The notes beneath the pieces were generated by a model, which was not told the DNA's origin, did not search any database, and saw nothing but the letters and a program-made list of their open reading frames with translations. This document shows positions 21,820 to 33,653 of a DNA stretch of 64,000 bases, in pieces; the first letter of the stretch is position 1; every line of letters starts with the position of its first letter. Position numbers and translations under genes: made by a program. The stretch is from the NCBI GenBank assembly GCA_007922195.1, contig ML681991.1, forward strand, positions 46,916,719-46,980,718. Reading direction: 5' to 3'. Origin of the DNA: Podocnemis expansa (Eukaryota; Chordata; Testudines; Podocnemididae).

Positions 21820-22860
21820 GAATGCAATTCAGTCTCACCCATGTCTAATAGAGGTAAAAATCACCTTTCAGATGCCTATTGGTCTCTCCCATATTTATAT
21901 TGTATAGTACTATATTATCCCCTGGTGCCACAATATCACACCTGAGGCTCAGGTTGTTGTTTGTCTAGTATGATTCCTCAACATCCTGTGATGGGTGGTG
22001 AAGATCACACACACACAAACTTCCTCAGAGAAGGCCACCAATGTGATTGCATCATACTAGTGCCCAGGACCAAGCAGTGACACTCACCAACAGCTCTGAT
22101 GGAAGATAACTCTGACCCAGGCACAAAGGGAAAGTGGAGAGCAGAGTGCACAGGTCCCTCTTACTCTCTTCCCCTCAATGATTCTGCAGCAAAGCCAGGG
22201 ACACATTCCACCACCAGCCAGCACACTGTCAGCCAGGTCATATTTATCTACCTGTTGACAGGGAAAGGTAGGCCAGTTCTGTTGTCTGTTACTCATTGCC
22301 ACTCTCTGTCCTATCTTGGGTCAGCAATATTTGGAGCAGTGACCGGACATATCAAGGGGAGAAGGAAGAATGATACAGAGCAGCTAATGCACACGCAAAT
22401 TGTTTATCTGAGAGACACTCCAGGTTGCTCTTCTTCCTGCTATCACAGCTTCCCCCTCCCTAAAATCCTATCACTTGACCCCAAAATTATCAGATTTACC
22501 TTTACTCCTCAGCATGAAGTGGAATACCTCCATCTGTGGTAACTGAGTATGCTAATCATGACCTGAATTTCACCATTGTTTTTTTTTTTTAGCATCTCAT
22601 GCACGTTCTGTGCACAGAAATCTTCATTTTGCTGAAACTGTTCTTGGTTACCTGCTTGATGTACACTGCTTTCTATATTAGACAGAACATTAGTGACAGC
22701 TGCACTGGATTTCTACCTGGTTTATAGGGGACAGCAGCCTCTTTGTGGTGCTGGCTTCTGTTGGGCTGTCCGTTGAAGCTGCCAGTAATAATAGTTTAAA
22801 AGTTTACAGCATGGAGGAATTAAATACTGTCTTGCTTCTTAAACCAGTTTAAACAGCAAG
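21820..22860. repeat. third relic (copy C) of the segmental duplication
   Basis: This matches about 16449-16850 and 17526-18050 of copy B and, in part, 5855-6260 of copy A, in order and orientation but with more divergence (for example TGCAATTCAGT...CACC, a CACTCACCA to CACTGACCA block, and ATCAGATTTACCTTTACTCC). No OR sequence accompanies it. It is either an older duplicate whose receptor was lost or the end of a longer repeat unit. Confidence 0.65.
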
Positions 22861-22899
22861 GCCACTGCAAGCCCTAGGAAATCCTTCAGGGAATCTCTT

Positions 22900-23440
22900 T
22901 TTGTCTTGACCTATGTCAAGAGATGCCTAGAATACTATATCAATTTTGAGCTGGCCCATCTCAGAAGGGATATAATGGAAATTGAAAATGATCAGAGATG
23001 GCAGCTAAGGTGATCAAGTGTCTGGAATTACTTACATCCATGGAAAAACTACATAGTATGGCTCTTCACCTTGGAAAAGAGATGGGAAAAGGAGAATATG
23101 ACAGAGACCTATACAGTCATGCACCATGTAGGAAAAGTGACTAGAAACCATGATATTCAGAATACATAAACAGGGGTTACCTGAAAAAATAATGGGCATC
23201 TGTCTTAATACAAATAAGAAGTATTTATTCCACACAGCATGCCTGTGGAACTTATTGTCATAACCAGAAGTGTAACTAGGTTCAAAAAAGACCCTGATAA
23301 AGCTAATGTAGATTAGGTGATTAAATGGCCATTGGCCATGGCAGTCAGGCACATGACCTCATATCAGAACAACCCTAGATCTCTGACTACCAGAAGCTGG
23401 GAGCAGAAGAAAGAGGTGGATCATTGAAACCACCGTGTTT
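22900..23440 (+). mobile_element. L3/CR1-like LINE 3' part
   Basis: A degenerate plus-strand 3' region with ACCTTGGAAAAGAGATGGGA, GTATTTATTCCACACAGC, GTGGAACTTATTGTCATA, TAACTAGGTTCAAAAAAGAC and GACTACCAGAAGCTGGGAGC follows the L3-type CR1 3' end. It is heavily decayed. Confidence 0.7.
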
Positions 23441-23836
23441 TAAATACTCCTCCTGCAGCTCTGATACAGGCCACTGTTAGAAACAAGAAGCACCATGGTA
23501 TGACTCAGTACAGAAGTTGTCACATTCCTATGCTCTAAGAGTTTAAAGTTGAGAACAACAAAAGTGATTTAAGCACCATGAGATCCAGAAAACTTGTTTT
23601 TGGCTTCTGCCTAGCCTAGTTGGTACCTAATCTTACATCATGCCCAAGTGTCGACTGAAACATTTCCTTAAGAACCTCTGTTTCAGACTGTGGGCACATG
23701 AAATGTTGCCTCTAATTGTCCTGGCTTCTTGCATAAACCCTAGCATTATCCTCAAGTTGGTAGAAGATTACTTGCCTTCAGGTCTCATCTAGAAGGTATG
23801 TTTGGCACTTGGCTACTGACATACCAAGTAGATGAA

Positions 23837-24238
23837 TCATAGAGTCATAGAATATGAGGGTTGGTAGGGACCTCAGGAGATCATTTACTCCAACCCTCTG
23901 CCCAAAGCAGGAACAACCCCAACTAAACCAGCCCAGCCACGGCTTTATCAAGCTGGGCCTTAAAAACAAAACAAAAAACCTCTAAGGACGGAGATTCCAC
24001 CATATCCCTAGGTAACTCATTCCAGAGCTTCACCACCTTCCTAACATAAAATGTTTTCTTAATAGTCAGGCTAGAAATCCCCACTGCAGCTTGACACCAT
24101 TGCTTCTTGTTCCATCATCTATCACCAATGAGTACTGCCTACCCCTTCAGGTAGTTGAAGTCTTCTATCAAATCTCCTCTCACTCTTCTCTTCTGGAGAC
24201 TAAACAAGCCTAGTTCCCTCAGCACCTCCTTGTAAAAC
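23837..24238 (-). mobile_element. CR1 3' fragment
   Basis: It begins TCATAGAGTCATAGAATATG (reverse of the tail) and continues through TTCCACCATATCCCTAGGTA, ATTCCAGAGCTTCACCACC and TCTCTTCTGGAGACTAAACA, the antisense of the CR1 C-terminal coding region and 3' UTR. It is truncated 5'. Confidence 0.9.
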
Positions 24239-24347
24239 AGGAGGAAGCAACTTTCCTCCTTTTATATGACTTTTAGGGGACTCACCCAGGTGGTGGGAGC
24301 TCTCAAATGAGCTCCTCCCTTGAACTGATGAGGAGACTGTGTATGAG

Positions 24348-24353
24348 TATTTT

Positions 24354-24391
<38 letters not shown>
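24348..24391 (+). repeat. (TTTC)n microsatellite
   Basis: About eleven TTTC units, followed by a GTTAGTCTTTAAGTGCCACA dispersed-repeat fragment at 24399-24432. Confidence 0.9.
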
Positions 24392-24392
<1 letters not shown>

Positions 24393-24894
24393 GAAGTTGT
24401 TAGTCTTTAAGTGCCACAGGATTCCTTTCTTGTTTTATATCAATATGTGACTCTGAGAAGAGAGGTCAGTGCTTAAGAAGCATGATTTGCACTTTCAGTA
24501 AGACCCTTTTATACTATAGACAGAGTGTTCTTCCATTTCGCTGCCCTGTAGTACCACCAGGGTGGTTTAAAGTCACCTGAGCATAAATTAGAAACAGACC
24601 CCAGGTCATAGTGGAGTACTCACTACCTACTTGCAGATGCAGAAATTATAAGGTATTTTCATTTCAGTTTGATAGAGAGCTTCTAAAATGTTTAGATATA
24701 AGCTAGACAAGCCCCTCTCCAGACCAACTCTTTTCCATGCATTTATATGTTCACTGTATGATGGATCAAGTGTGCATAGGAAACTGAAAATATTTTGGTT
24801 TTCAGATATCTTGAGAAAATCTCAGAGCTAAACATTTTCCATTAAAGTGTTTGTTTAGCCAAAAACCCAAATTTCCACCACACAACAGGTTTAA

Positions 24895-25200
24895 CAGTTT
24901 GTTAATTCGAATTAAGGAAAAAAGCAGGAATTGAAATAGCATGTTCAGACAACAGTTATTTCTAAACGAGTCACTGTTGTTTTGAAACAACATGTTCAGA
25001 CGGCATTGTTTCAAAACAATTGTTTCAAAACAACGTTGTTTCATCCCCACATGGGGTTTAAGTAGTTTCGAAGCAACACCATTGTTTTGAAACAACGGAA
25101 CACATTGTTTTGAAACAACAGTGTGTCATGTGAACATGACTTTTCTTATTTTGAGACAACCTCTGTTGTTTCGAAATAAGACTGCTGTGTGAACACGCCC
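24895..25200. mobile_element. Harbinger-type fragment, GTTTCGAAAC variant
   Basis: The interior is an array of TTGTTTTGAAACAA and TTGTTTCGAAATAAG-like palindromes with one AATTCGAATT at the left. The right end GTGTGAACACGCCC is a diverged terminal repeat. The left terminal repeat is not found, so the copy is truncated or strongly decayed. Confidence 0.65.
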
Positions 25201-25329
25201 GTAGAGTTATCTCTCTGAAATCAAAGGAAGCATGAGGCAGCTAGACACTAGTCAACAGCATCAACATCAGCAGAGTATTAACATCTGAGCTTAATGTAAT
25301 AAGGCAGTTGGGGACATGTGAGAAAGTAG

Positions 25330-25376
<47 letters not shown>
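25330..25376 (+). repeat. (GATA)n microsatellite
   Basis: About twelve uninterrupted GATA units. Confidence 0.95.
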
Positions 25377-25379
<3 letters not shown>

Positions 25380-25668
25380 CTGAACATATGTCTTAATACT
25401 ACTATGTGCTTTTGAGCTCCACAGAGAAAAAGTTGATTAATGAGCTAATTCATCAGTCCTCAGGACCATGATGTGATGTTAGTCCAGAGTCTATTCTGCT
25501 AAATTTACAGGCAAATATTAAACTGAGAATTCCTGTTTTAAATTGATATGAATGTTAACCGAGGCATTTACATAAATAAATTTAAAAAATGCATCTCTAG
25601 TGAAATTGTTTAAAATATCAATTGTACCTAAACTGGTATAACTTCTTTGTATCAATGCGGTCAAAAAT

Positions 25669-25669
25669 G

Positions 25670-25713
<44 letters not shown>
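25669..25713 (+). repeat. (CTTT)n microsatellite
   Basis: About eleven CTTT units directly ahead of a plus-strand CR1 3' fragment. Confidence 0.95.
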
Positions 25714-26334
25714 TTACAAGAGGAGAATTAGGCTTAATTTCAAGCAAGGGAGATTTAGGTTGCGTATTAGGAAAAAACTTTCAAACTATAAGAAGAATTC
25801 ATCTCTGGAACTGATTACTCAGGGACATTGTGGAATCCCCATCACTGGAGGTTTTAAAGCACAAGTTGAGCAAACAGTTGTCTGGTTTTACTTAGTCCTA
25901 CCTCAGGGGGCTGAACTAAACAACTGCTCAAGTCCTCCCGTCCATACATTTCTATGGGTATGTCCACACGTCTTTTTTTTATTTTGAAATAACAATGGTT
26001 ATTACAAAATAAAAAAGTTTTAGTCCACATGACGTTTTCTTATTGCAAAACAACGGAGCCCATCGTTTTGACATAAGAGCCGCTGTTTCGAAACAGCTTA
26101 AACTGCTTTTGTTTCAAAAGGGGTTGTTTTGAAATAATGCCGTTCGGACACGTTATTTCGAAACAATGTTGTTTTGAAATAACAGGTCTGACCTTCCCCC
26201 CAGGGTGCTGTGCACCCTGGGAGGAAGGAGGAAATGCTGTCCCGCGCCCGTGCCTGCCAGCATGCCCACAACCCTGCTCAGGCATGGCAGCACGTGGCTC
26301 CGCTGGTCCTGAGGGGTGACGCCGTGCCCCTGTA

Positions 26335-27050
26335 TGGACTACTGAGGAGGTCCAGTGCCTCCTCAGTATTTGGAGCAGGGCAGAAATCCTTACCCAGTTC
26401 TGGATCAGCCACCGGAACTGGGATATATATGCGGACATAGCCGCAGAGCTGTCCACCCAGGGCCACAAACGCACTGCTCGAAAATCAAGGGCCTTAGGCA
26501 GGACCATGCCCGCACCAGGGAGGCATGGGAGCTCCAGGGGGCAGGTAGCACTGCTACCTGCCCTTTCTATGATGAGCTCCATGCCTTCCTGGGGGCTGAG
26601 CCCAGTGGCCTGCCAGCTCAGACCATCAACACAGGCCAGCGACCGAGCACATCCTCAGGCCCAGACGGAGGGGACGCCAACCTGGAAGCATCTGTGGATG
26701 TCGGCCAGCCTCCTGCTGCAGCACCAACATCACCAGAGGCTGTGCCAGGGACCCCAGAGCTCTTCCTTGTGCCGGAGGAGGCAGAGACCAGCACGGAGGA
26801 ACAGGGGCCTCATGAGATCCCCGATCCTGGGGAGTCCGAGTCCGAGACAGGAACATTCCTGGCAGACATCTTCCTCTCCTGCAGAAGCACACAGGGCTGG
26901 GCCTGCCCAGGTCACAGGCAGCGAGGGGGTACAGCTCTGGGACAGGTAGGGCACAGGGCCAGAGAGTGCAGAGACCCTCCCATGGGCATGGGTACCAGAG
27001 AGACATGTAGCACCAGGGTCATAGGCCCTTGCATGCTTGGGGTTGGTTAA
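26335..27050 (+). pseudogene. Myb/SANT-like DNA-binding protein of the Harbinger element
   Basis: From W at 26335 the frame reads W-T-T-E-E-V-Q-C-L-L-S-I-W, then FWISHRNWDIYADIAAEL and GHKRTARK, a trihelix-type Myb/SANT domain. Near 26490 the frame shifts by one into 26355-27050, which continues DHARTREAW, CPFYDELHAFLG and a long acidic Pro/Glu-rich tail with PELFLVPEE, as in the Myb-like partner of Harbinger elements. In active relatives this protein helps the transposase enter the nucleus and bind element ends (known for the family). Here it is broken, and the start codon before the SANT domain is not clear. Confidence 0.75.
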
Positions 27051-27208
27051 CAGGGGATGGGTGTCAAAGATGCAGCTGCATCTTGGGTGGGGAGGAGCGT
27101 ATGCAGGCTGCGCCACTGGCAGGTGGCCTTGAGAGACTGCGCAGAGCAAGTCTTGGGTGAGTCGAGCTCACCATTGTGGGCACCACTAGGCCATGTGTGC
27201 CTCCAGGG

Positions 27209-27243
27209 TAGGGTTACCAGATATCAGGCAAAAGGGGGACAGC
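27209..27243 (+). repeat. isolated AGGGTTACCAG terminal repeat fragment
   Basis: TAGGGTTACCAGATATCAGG plus CAAAAGG matches the left end of the transposon at 49390 for about 30 bases and then stops. It may be a remnant of an excised or truncated copy inside the Harbinger element. Confidence 0.5.
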
Positions 27244-28030
27244 AGGCTGGGCACCAGGATGCTGACCTCCTCTTGCTGCAACAGGCAGCGACCGTGGATG
27301 ACTGCATGGTTGCCGCTCTCGAGTGGCAGGCTTTGGCCATAGAGTGCCTCAGTAACCGACTGACCACCGCGGTCGAGGACCTCGCCAGCAGCATCTCTCA
27401 GCTGGTGGACTGCATGGCCCCTCCAGCTGCTGCAGGAGGTCCTCCACCTTCTTCCCTGGTGGCGGCCCTGGACCCAGGGTGCCCATGGGCAGGGGCGTGG
27501 GACACCACTCTCCCCGGACCTTCCCACAGGCCCCATGTAGGAACTCCCCTCCCACTCAGACTCCCCAACACCCTTCCAGTCTCCCCCTCCAAGGTGCAGG
27601 CCCTCCCCCCCAGACTCCCCCCACATTTCCCCATCCCCTAACTCTCCCTAGCCCTTCCCTGCCCCAACCCCATGTTCTGTTAAATAAATAATTTAAAACT
27701 CATGTTAATGGTTGTCAGTGTTTTTATTGGGTGTGCTTCAACAATGTGGGTGGACGGGTGGGGACTGGCTGTGGGAGAATGGGGGAGACGGTGGTGTGGG
27801 GCAGGGCAGGCCTGGCCCCCAGAGTTCCTCCTCTGTGGCAAAAGTGTTTGTCAGCGCGTCACATACTGTGACAGCCCTCTCCGACGGCTGCTCCCATGGG
27901 GGAACAGCTGCGGGCTCCTCGTATTGGCCACCAATGAGCTGGGCCTTGTCCTCCCAGCAGCAGCAACACTCTCGCCCCGCAGCTTGCAGAAATTGTGCAG
28001 GACCACTCACGTGCTAATGACTTCTGATGT

Positions 28031-28824
28031 TGTAGTAACCCTTGGGGAGGAAGGGGTTAACTATCTGGTCAGTGAGTCCCAGGACAGCCAATAGGAACGA
28101 AGCACAGCTTTTTGAATGGTAACAGCAGCCTGGCCTGGGGCTGTTTGGATGTAGCAGAGCTCCTGGAAGGATCAGGAGGAGGCCAGAGGGGCCTGAGGAA
28201 GAATCCAGCAACATCCTTACCAGAGATAAGTTAAATTTGTTACTGACCAGGCGTGGGTAGAACAGGGAATGTTTATTTAGACGCGGTCAGGGTATTTTCT
28301 TTGTTTTTGGCTTGTTTTTTGGATTTCTCTGTGCTAACCACATGTAACCCAACCCCCCACCCCACTACCCTGTAACTACCTAAGTTAATTCCCAGAGAAG
28401 CAACTCTCTGTGTTTATCATCTGTTCTTTTTGATTAAAGAGTTTACCTTTTAAGTAAGTTCTGGTTCTGTGTCCTGAGAGGCAAGAGGTTTGTGTGCCCG
28501 TGCCTTAGACTGCACAGGCAGCTACTAGAGGGAACCCTGTTCCAGTTCCAGCTCATATTGCAGCTGGAGTTCAGTCACTTTCCTGAAGGAGGAATAAAGA
28601 GGATTGCAAGTACCTCACAGGGAGGAATTCCCAAGTGCGCCTTCCTGGGTCACAAGAGGTTTTTTTTTTGCATTTGGGTGGTGGCAGCGATACCACTCCA
28701 AGGCCAGGAATTGGAGGCCTTGGAGACTTTTAAGAGCAGGCTTTAAGGCCAGTGGCTTTTCTGGCCTGTTGCGGGCCCCCACCTTCTGCACTCAGAGTGC
28801 CAGAGTGGGGAAAAAGCCTTGACA
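28031..28824 (+). mobile_element. solo LTR, 794 bp, in the Harbinger element
   Basis: It starts TGTAGTAACCC and ends GCCTTGACA, with GATGT directly on each side (28026-28030 and 28825-28829). TG...CA ends with a 5-bp duplication mark an LTR retroelement. ATTAAA near 28433 and AATAAA near 28592 are candidate polyadenylation signals for the plus strand. No internal region is present, so it is a solo LTR left by recombination. It lies downstream of the transposase reading frame and separates it from the middle of the element. Confidence 0.85.
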
Positions 28825-28889
28825 GATGTCATCTCCTACCCAAGGTGGAGGCGGGTAAGGAGGCACCTCCAGCGTGCCTTCAGCTGTCC

Positions 28890-29862
28890 AAAGGCCCGCT
28901 CAACTACCTAGCAACAGCGGCTCACACGCCAATTGAAAAGCTGCTGGCAAGGATTGAGGGGCCCTGCATAGGGGCACCTGAGCCACGGGCGGAGGGGATA
29001 GGCTGCATCGGCAACAATGAGGATGGGCACCTCTACTCCCCCGACATTGATGTTATGGGGGGGAGAAGGTGCCTGCCTCCATGCCCCGGTACAGGGCAGA
29101 CTTCCAGAGGATTCATTCATCATGCGCCCTCCCTGGCCAGCCCACATAACAGTTCTGGAAGACGCCTCGGTGGTCCACAAGGGCCTGCATAATGACAGAG
29201 TAGTACCCCTTGCAATTCCAGTACCCAGTGGCTCGGTGCTCCGGGGCCTTCACAGGGATGTGCATGGCATCCAGTATCCCTGCACAATTGGGAAATCCCA
29301 GGGTAGCCATGCCATCTGTGGTGTCCTGCAGCTCCCCTTGAGTGATGAGGCGCTGCAGCAGGATCCTGTTGATGGCCCTGGTGAGCTGTATCAGGACATT
29401 CCCGATGCTGGACCTGCCAACACCGAAGAGGTGCGCCACAAACCTGTACGACTCCGGAGTGGCGATTTTCCACAGAGCGATGGCCACTCTTTTGTTGACG
29501 GGGATGGCCGGTCTCATGGCGGTATCCCTTCTGTGCAGGAGCGGGGTGAGTTCTGCGACGAGGTGGTTGAAGCTGGCCATGGTCATACGGAAATTCCTTT
29601 GCCACTGGTCGTCCCCCCAGGTTTGGAGCACTACCCACTCCCACCAGTCTGTGCTGGTCTCCCAGGCCCAGACCTGGCGAGGCTCAGAAAGGGGCAGGGG
29701 AACTAGGTCTGCTCTGCAGCCCAGATGGATGACAGCCTCAGGCACAGACTGGGCAACATCAGGGTTGGCAAGCAGAGTGTCCCACAGCAGCTGGACACTC
29801 TGTAGGTGAGCAGAGGGTCTGTTTGCTGCACAGTGATGGCTAGGCAGCCGGGCAGAGTCCAT
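28890..29862 (-). pseudogene. HARBI1-like DDE transposase of the Harbinger element
   Basis: The frame 29862-29113 (249 residues) contains DDQWQRNFRM, a helix-turn-helix region KRVAIALWKIATPESYRFVAHLFGVGRSSIG at about 124-154 (in two parts: conserved WK at 131-132 and FGVG at 146-149), FPNCAGILDAMHIPV with the first catalytic Asp at 198, and ALVDHRGVF with the second at 230, ending GWPGRAHDE before a stop. The third acidic motif, VADAAYPLRPWL, lies just downstream (about 28992-29030) in another frame, so one frameshift removes the end of the catalytic core. The first motif has Ala-Met where relatives usually have Gly-Thr. Intact homologues cut and paste elements with 3-bp target duplications. 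Confidence 0.88.
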
Positions 29863-30175
29863 GTCTATGTCTCACAGCATACTGCTAGCCAGAATGGACA
29901 GGGAAGTGAGGTCAGTAGGATTGGCTGGCAACATGGCTGCCAACATGGCCCAGGGAGGGGGCCATGTTGCCACACCTCCCATGGTGCCTTTACCCTAAAG
30001 CAAAATAGCAAGTCCTGCGTTTGGACATGCTATTTTGATTCCAGCTTTTCCCTTATTTTGACTTGATTTTTGGTTATTTCGATTCCGGTTATTTCAAAAT
30101 AATGTTTTTATTTTGAAATAAGTTGTTTTGAAATAACTTATTTCGAAATAACAGCCTATGATTCTTCTATTTATT

Positions 30176-33100
30176 TCCATTGCATTGTGCAAACCTCCCC
30201 GAATAGTGATCCTGGGCTTGTCATAGTTATGATAAGTATAGGTTATATAGTTACTGCTCCAAAGGGATAGTTGGGTTAGTTTAGCTCAGCAAAACAACCA
30301 GAGTTCTGTTGTTCATGTGAAAAATAAATTTGTTTATCTTTCAACGTGCCACAAGACTCCTTGTTTGTTTTGTTATCCCTCCATTGATCCATCCACATAC
30401 ACACGTATAGATTGTTAAAGTGCTATGGAAATATGCAAAAGAATATTGGATAATGAACACTTTAATAAAATAATTTTAATATATTACCCCACATAAGCTA
30501 GGTGGAAGCTGACATACTGGTGGTGTAAGCAGAAAGGGGTTGCTGTAAGTGTGTTTTTCTCTGCAAGGTCCTTTAAGCTTTTGAATTTGTTCCCAAACTT
30601 GATCTAAAACAGCTCAGGTCTGATAACCTTTTATGGAATGAGACACCAATGCATAGCAGTGGGCTGTGCAGTCTTATCCTTTAGATCTGGCAAAGTTGAC
30701 GTTGCCAGACTTTCTAAGTCTTCCTGATCTTCACTGTTTAAATGGTTTCTCACATGTTTAATTATAATAAGATGCCTTTCTGAAGTCATTGCACTGTAAT
30801 CTAGTCCAGAAATGACCTGAGAATCGAATCATAGATTTCTCTTATATGCTCATCCTTTAGTTGTCCTAGCTCCATATACTTATTCTGTAAACATTCTGCC
30901 AGAGTTTTGAAGATATTTAGATGCTTAATTCCAATGAATATTAATAAGTGTTCAATGCCTACTTACTTTTAATTCCCCATTGAGACTGGAACCCGGACTG
31001 CATCAGCCTTGATGTTTACACTTAGTTAACAGGCACCACATAATGAATTCCCCAAATCATTATCATTTAAAAGTGATCATAAAAATAAGCTGTCTGAAGA
31101 AAGACAGCTTTATTTGCAAGAACCCAGGAGTCACAAAGCTTTGGTGTAATGCACATAGTTACAGAGCATAGCAGAATCCAGGCACCCTTTGAGTGCATGG
31201 AGACATCTTGACTGAGTTAGACTATGTGAGGGGGATGAGGGAAGTATAGCAAGCAAGTAGCTGGCCCCAGATCCCCAAACCCACTCAGCTTCTGAGGAGA
31301 GGTTCTCACTTCACTCTCAGGATTACAGGTAAACGTTGCAAATCCTGACTTGCTTGTTCAGTGCTTCCTCCAGTAAACTCCCTACCGAGCAGCATCAATG
31401 GAAGGTTCGCTTGAGATTCGAGTTCAAGAGCTGTGCCTTTTAATGATGCAGATACTGCTTAAAAATGAAATCATTATCTAGCTATTGAGCTATTTGATAC
31501 AGTGAGAGGTGGACACTATCAGAAGATTTAAAGAGGCATTCATGGTGTATCGAAAATCCATGCAGATTAGCAAACAGAAGGTGTACGTGTTGCTGAGGCA
31601 TACACATGAGCATTTACTGCTCTGTCTCACCTTTGATTCTCCCCTTGCTACATCTCCTGATATTGCTGCACAGAGAGGCTGCAGCAAGGGGCGGGGAGCA
31701 GTGAGTTTCAGCTACTTTATTGCAGCAGGGAACAGGGAGAGTCAGCATGCAGCTCCAGACACATACCAGCTAGGCTGCAGGGCAGGGGGAGCAGAGATAC
31801 TGGTGTTTTTCCCCTTCATCTGGAGCCTGTGTCATAGGTAACTTGAAGGTTTAGACTAGTGTAAATGGTGGATTCTCTGTGATGTGATGTCTTTAAACCA
31901 TTGTGTGAGAATGTCAGTAACTCAGCCAGAAGTTAGGAGATTGTGAGCTGTCATGTGCAGGAGGTCAGGTGACTCATGATTGTCCCTTCTCACTGCACAG
32001 TCCTTGACGGATCCATGCATATCTCTGACAGGGATATCTTCTTTGTTGACAGGGCATGGCTCTGTGCAGACTCAAGTTTGCCTCTTTCCTGAGTATCCTG
32101 GAAGCAAGCTGCAAAGTGTTTGCTCTGCAATGGAAAAGGACTGCAGCTACTATGGCACTGCTGGTGTCTCAGTGCAGTTGAGCAGTGTTTCTCTTCTTCC
32201 CTGCACCCTTGCAGGAAACTAGCTTTCCCAGAGTCAGGGATGTGGCAGAGAGAACCTTGGAGCTGCAGCAGTAGCCTGGACCCCTTTCCTGGCATGTTGC
32301 TTGCAGGGGATAATGTGGAAGGCAGGGGGGGGGGCTCAAAACCTCCATGTGTTACCTCCACCATAAACCTTCCAAAGGGTCTCAGGTAGCAAAAAAAAAC
32401 ACAAAAAAACCTGAAGGGAATTGAGGATGGATCTAGCACAGTAAACAGAGGGAGGTGCTGTCCCTCTTCTGTACTTGCCTCTCCAGGCCTTGAAAGGGAT
32501 AAATGAGTGATGGGAGGCTAATTCAGCCTGCATGGATTATGGTTGGGGGTGTGTTGGTCCTCTGCAGGCTGATGTACATGGCCCTTGAAAATGAGAAGCC
32601 TGGTGGGAGGACAGGACAGTGGAATGACAATTGTCAAGGGTTCAGGGAGCACTGTTCAGATGCAGGGGTAGGTGCCCTACCTATGGATGGGCAGAGGATC
32701 CTAAACAAGGCATGGTTGCTGGGAACACTTTCACAGCTAAATGCATTTGTCAGAATGGGTCAAAACTAAGAACATTTCTTCTTTTCAGGGTGGGGGTGAA
32801 AACAATTTGAACTTTGCAGAGTCCTTTTTGATGCACACTTTTCAGAGAGGAAGCTACTGAGCTCTCTTGAAAACTGGATCCCATTTTCAGTCGCTAGATC
32901 CTTGGAAATCTAGCCATCAGATCCTTTGAAAAGCAGGTTTGGAAGGGATTTTCAAAATATATTTATTTCAAGGATGATAAACAGCGAATGGTCATTACTG
33001 ATTGTATCAGCAAAGCACTTATAAATAACACTGGTGACAAGGACAGTGGCTTCTGCTGACCGCAAGAGCTCAAGGAATGATGTGGAGTTGTACTTGGGAC

Positions 33101-33640
33101 CTATCCCAAGCAGCTGCTCCAATGCCATTTTTAAGTATTTGCTTGATCAAAAGTAGCATAGATACATCTGAGTAAGCATCACTCTGCTGACACAGAGCAA
33201 CTAATAGTATAGCGACAAGGGTTTTTCATCTGTGTGGATAAAAAGGACAACCACAGTTACATTGGTGAAGATTAGAAATTTTTGAAGCTCTCATGCTTGA
33301 ATGAGACAGACCAACAAGTGACATGCTTGGGATTAGAGACAAACTTTCCATATATGTATGTCACTATGTAATTATCCGTTTGGCGATCTTACACCCTGAT
33401 CTATAGTATCTGCTCACACCTGTCACAGACAGGGCATAAGAGTGGACTGATTGGGTATGGAAATTTCATATTTCTTATTCCTCAAAATTTACAATATATT
33501 ATTTTTTGTTTCTGTAAGAGAATTTAAGTCCTCATCTCAGTTTGTGCTTTTGACTTTTAAAGCTAACTGATTGAACATTTATTCTGATTTGTTGATGGTT
33601 TTTGTTCTTCTAATTTTCTCTTTATGAACTTCTTCCTCAA
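30176..33640. other. 3.5 kb intergenic region before the second OR
   Basis: Mostly AT-rich single-copy-looking DNA. A dispersed GTGCCACAAGACTCCTTG fragment lies at 30345-30362. ORFs such as 31509-31841 and 31990-32439 (antisense) have no recognisable domain. 33600-33641 is a pyrimidine-rich stretch ending CTTCCTCAAG, a plausible splice acceptor for the OR coding exon. Confidence 0.5.
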
Positions 33641-33653
33641 GTAACTGTATTTC

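Larger units (their letters stand above)
25956..30156. mobile_element. full-size PIF/Harbinger element, inactivated
   Basis: The left end GGGTATGTCCACACG follows TAT (25953-25955). The right end ...AACAGCC is followed by TAT (30157-30159), so the 3-bp duplication is intact although most of the right terminal repeat is deleted. Sub-terminal regions carry ATTTTGAAATAA and CTTATTTCGAAATAAC palindromes. Inside are a Myb/SANT-like gene (+) and a HARBI1-like transposase gene (-), the usual two-gene Harbinger layout. An LTR of 794 bp is a later insertion; without it the element is about 3.4 kb. Both genes carry frameshifts. MITE 44914-45293 shares its internal end sequence. Confidence 0.9.
25715..30175 (+). 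mobile_element. CR1 3' fragment, split by the Harbinger element
   Basis: 25715-25955 follows the CR1 3' UTR in sense (GAGGAGAATTAGGCTTAATT, AGGGAGATTTAGGTTGCG, ATTGTGGAATCCCCATCACT). It stops at CATTTCTAT and resumes after the transposon as GATTCTTCTATTT, restoring a CR1-type tail. This fixes the borders of the inserted element. Confidence 0.8.

Noticed and set aside
24348..25713. CRISPR-like or satellite arrays
   Set aside because: These are simple microsatellites with no spacers; the genome is vertebrate.
26506..26949. ORFs overlapping the Myb/SANT region on both strands (26506-26949, 26626-27006, 26730-27149)
   Set aside because: Alternative frames of a GC-rich pseudogene without recognisable motifs.
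27057..27641. 194-aa plus ORF after the Myb/SANT region
   Set aside because: It may contain the tail of the Myb partner protein, but the frame is interrupted upstream and the sequence is low-complexity and Pro-rich; I do not call it a separate gene.
29017..29706. 229-aa plus-strand ORF and 174-aa minus ORF over the transposase
   Set aside because: Shadows of the GC-rich HARBI1-like gene in other frames. Only 29862-29113 has the family motifs.
31509..32439. ORFs at 31509-31841 and 31990-32439 as candidate genes upstream of the second OR
   Set aside because: No domain or conserved motif, low-complexity content, overlapping frames on both strands.
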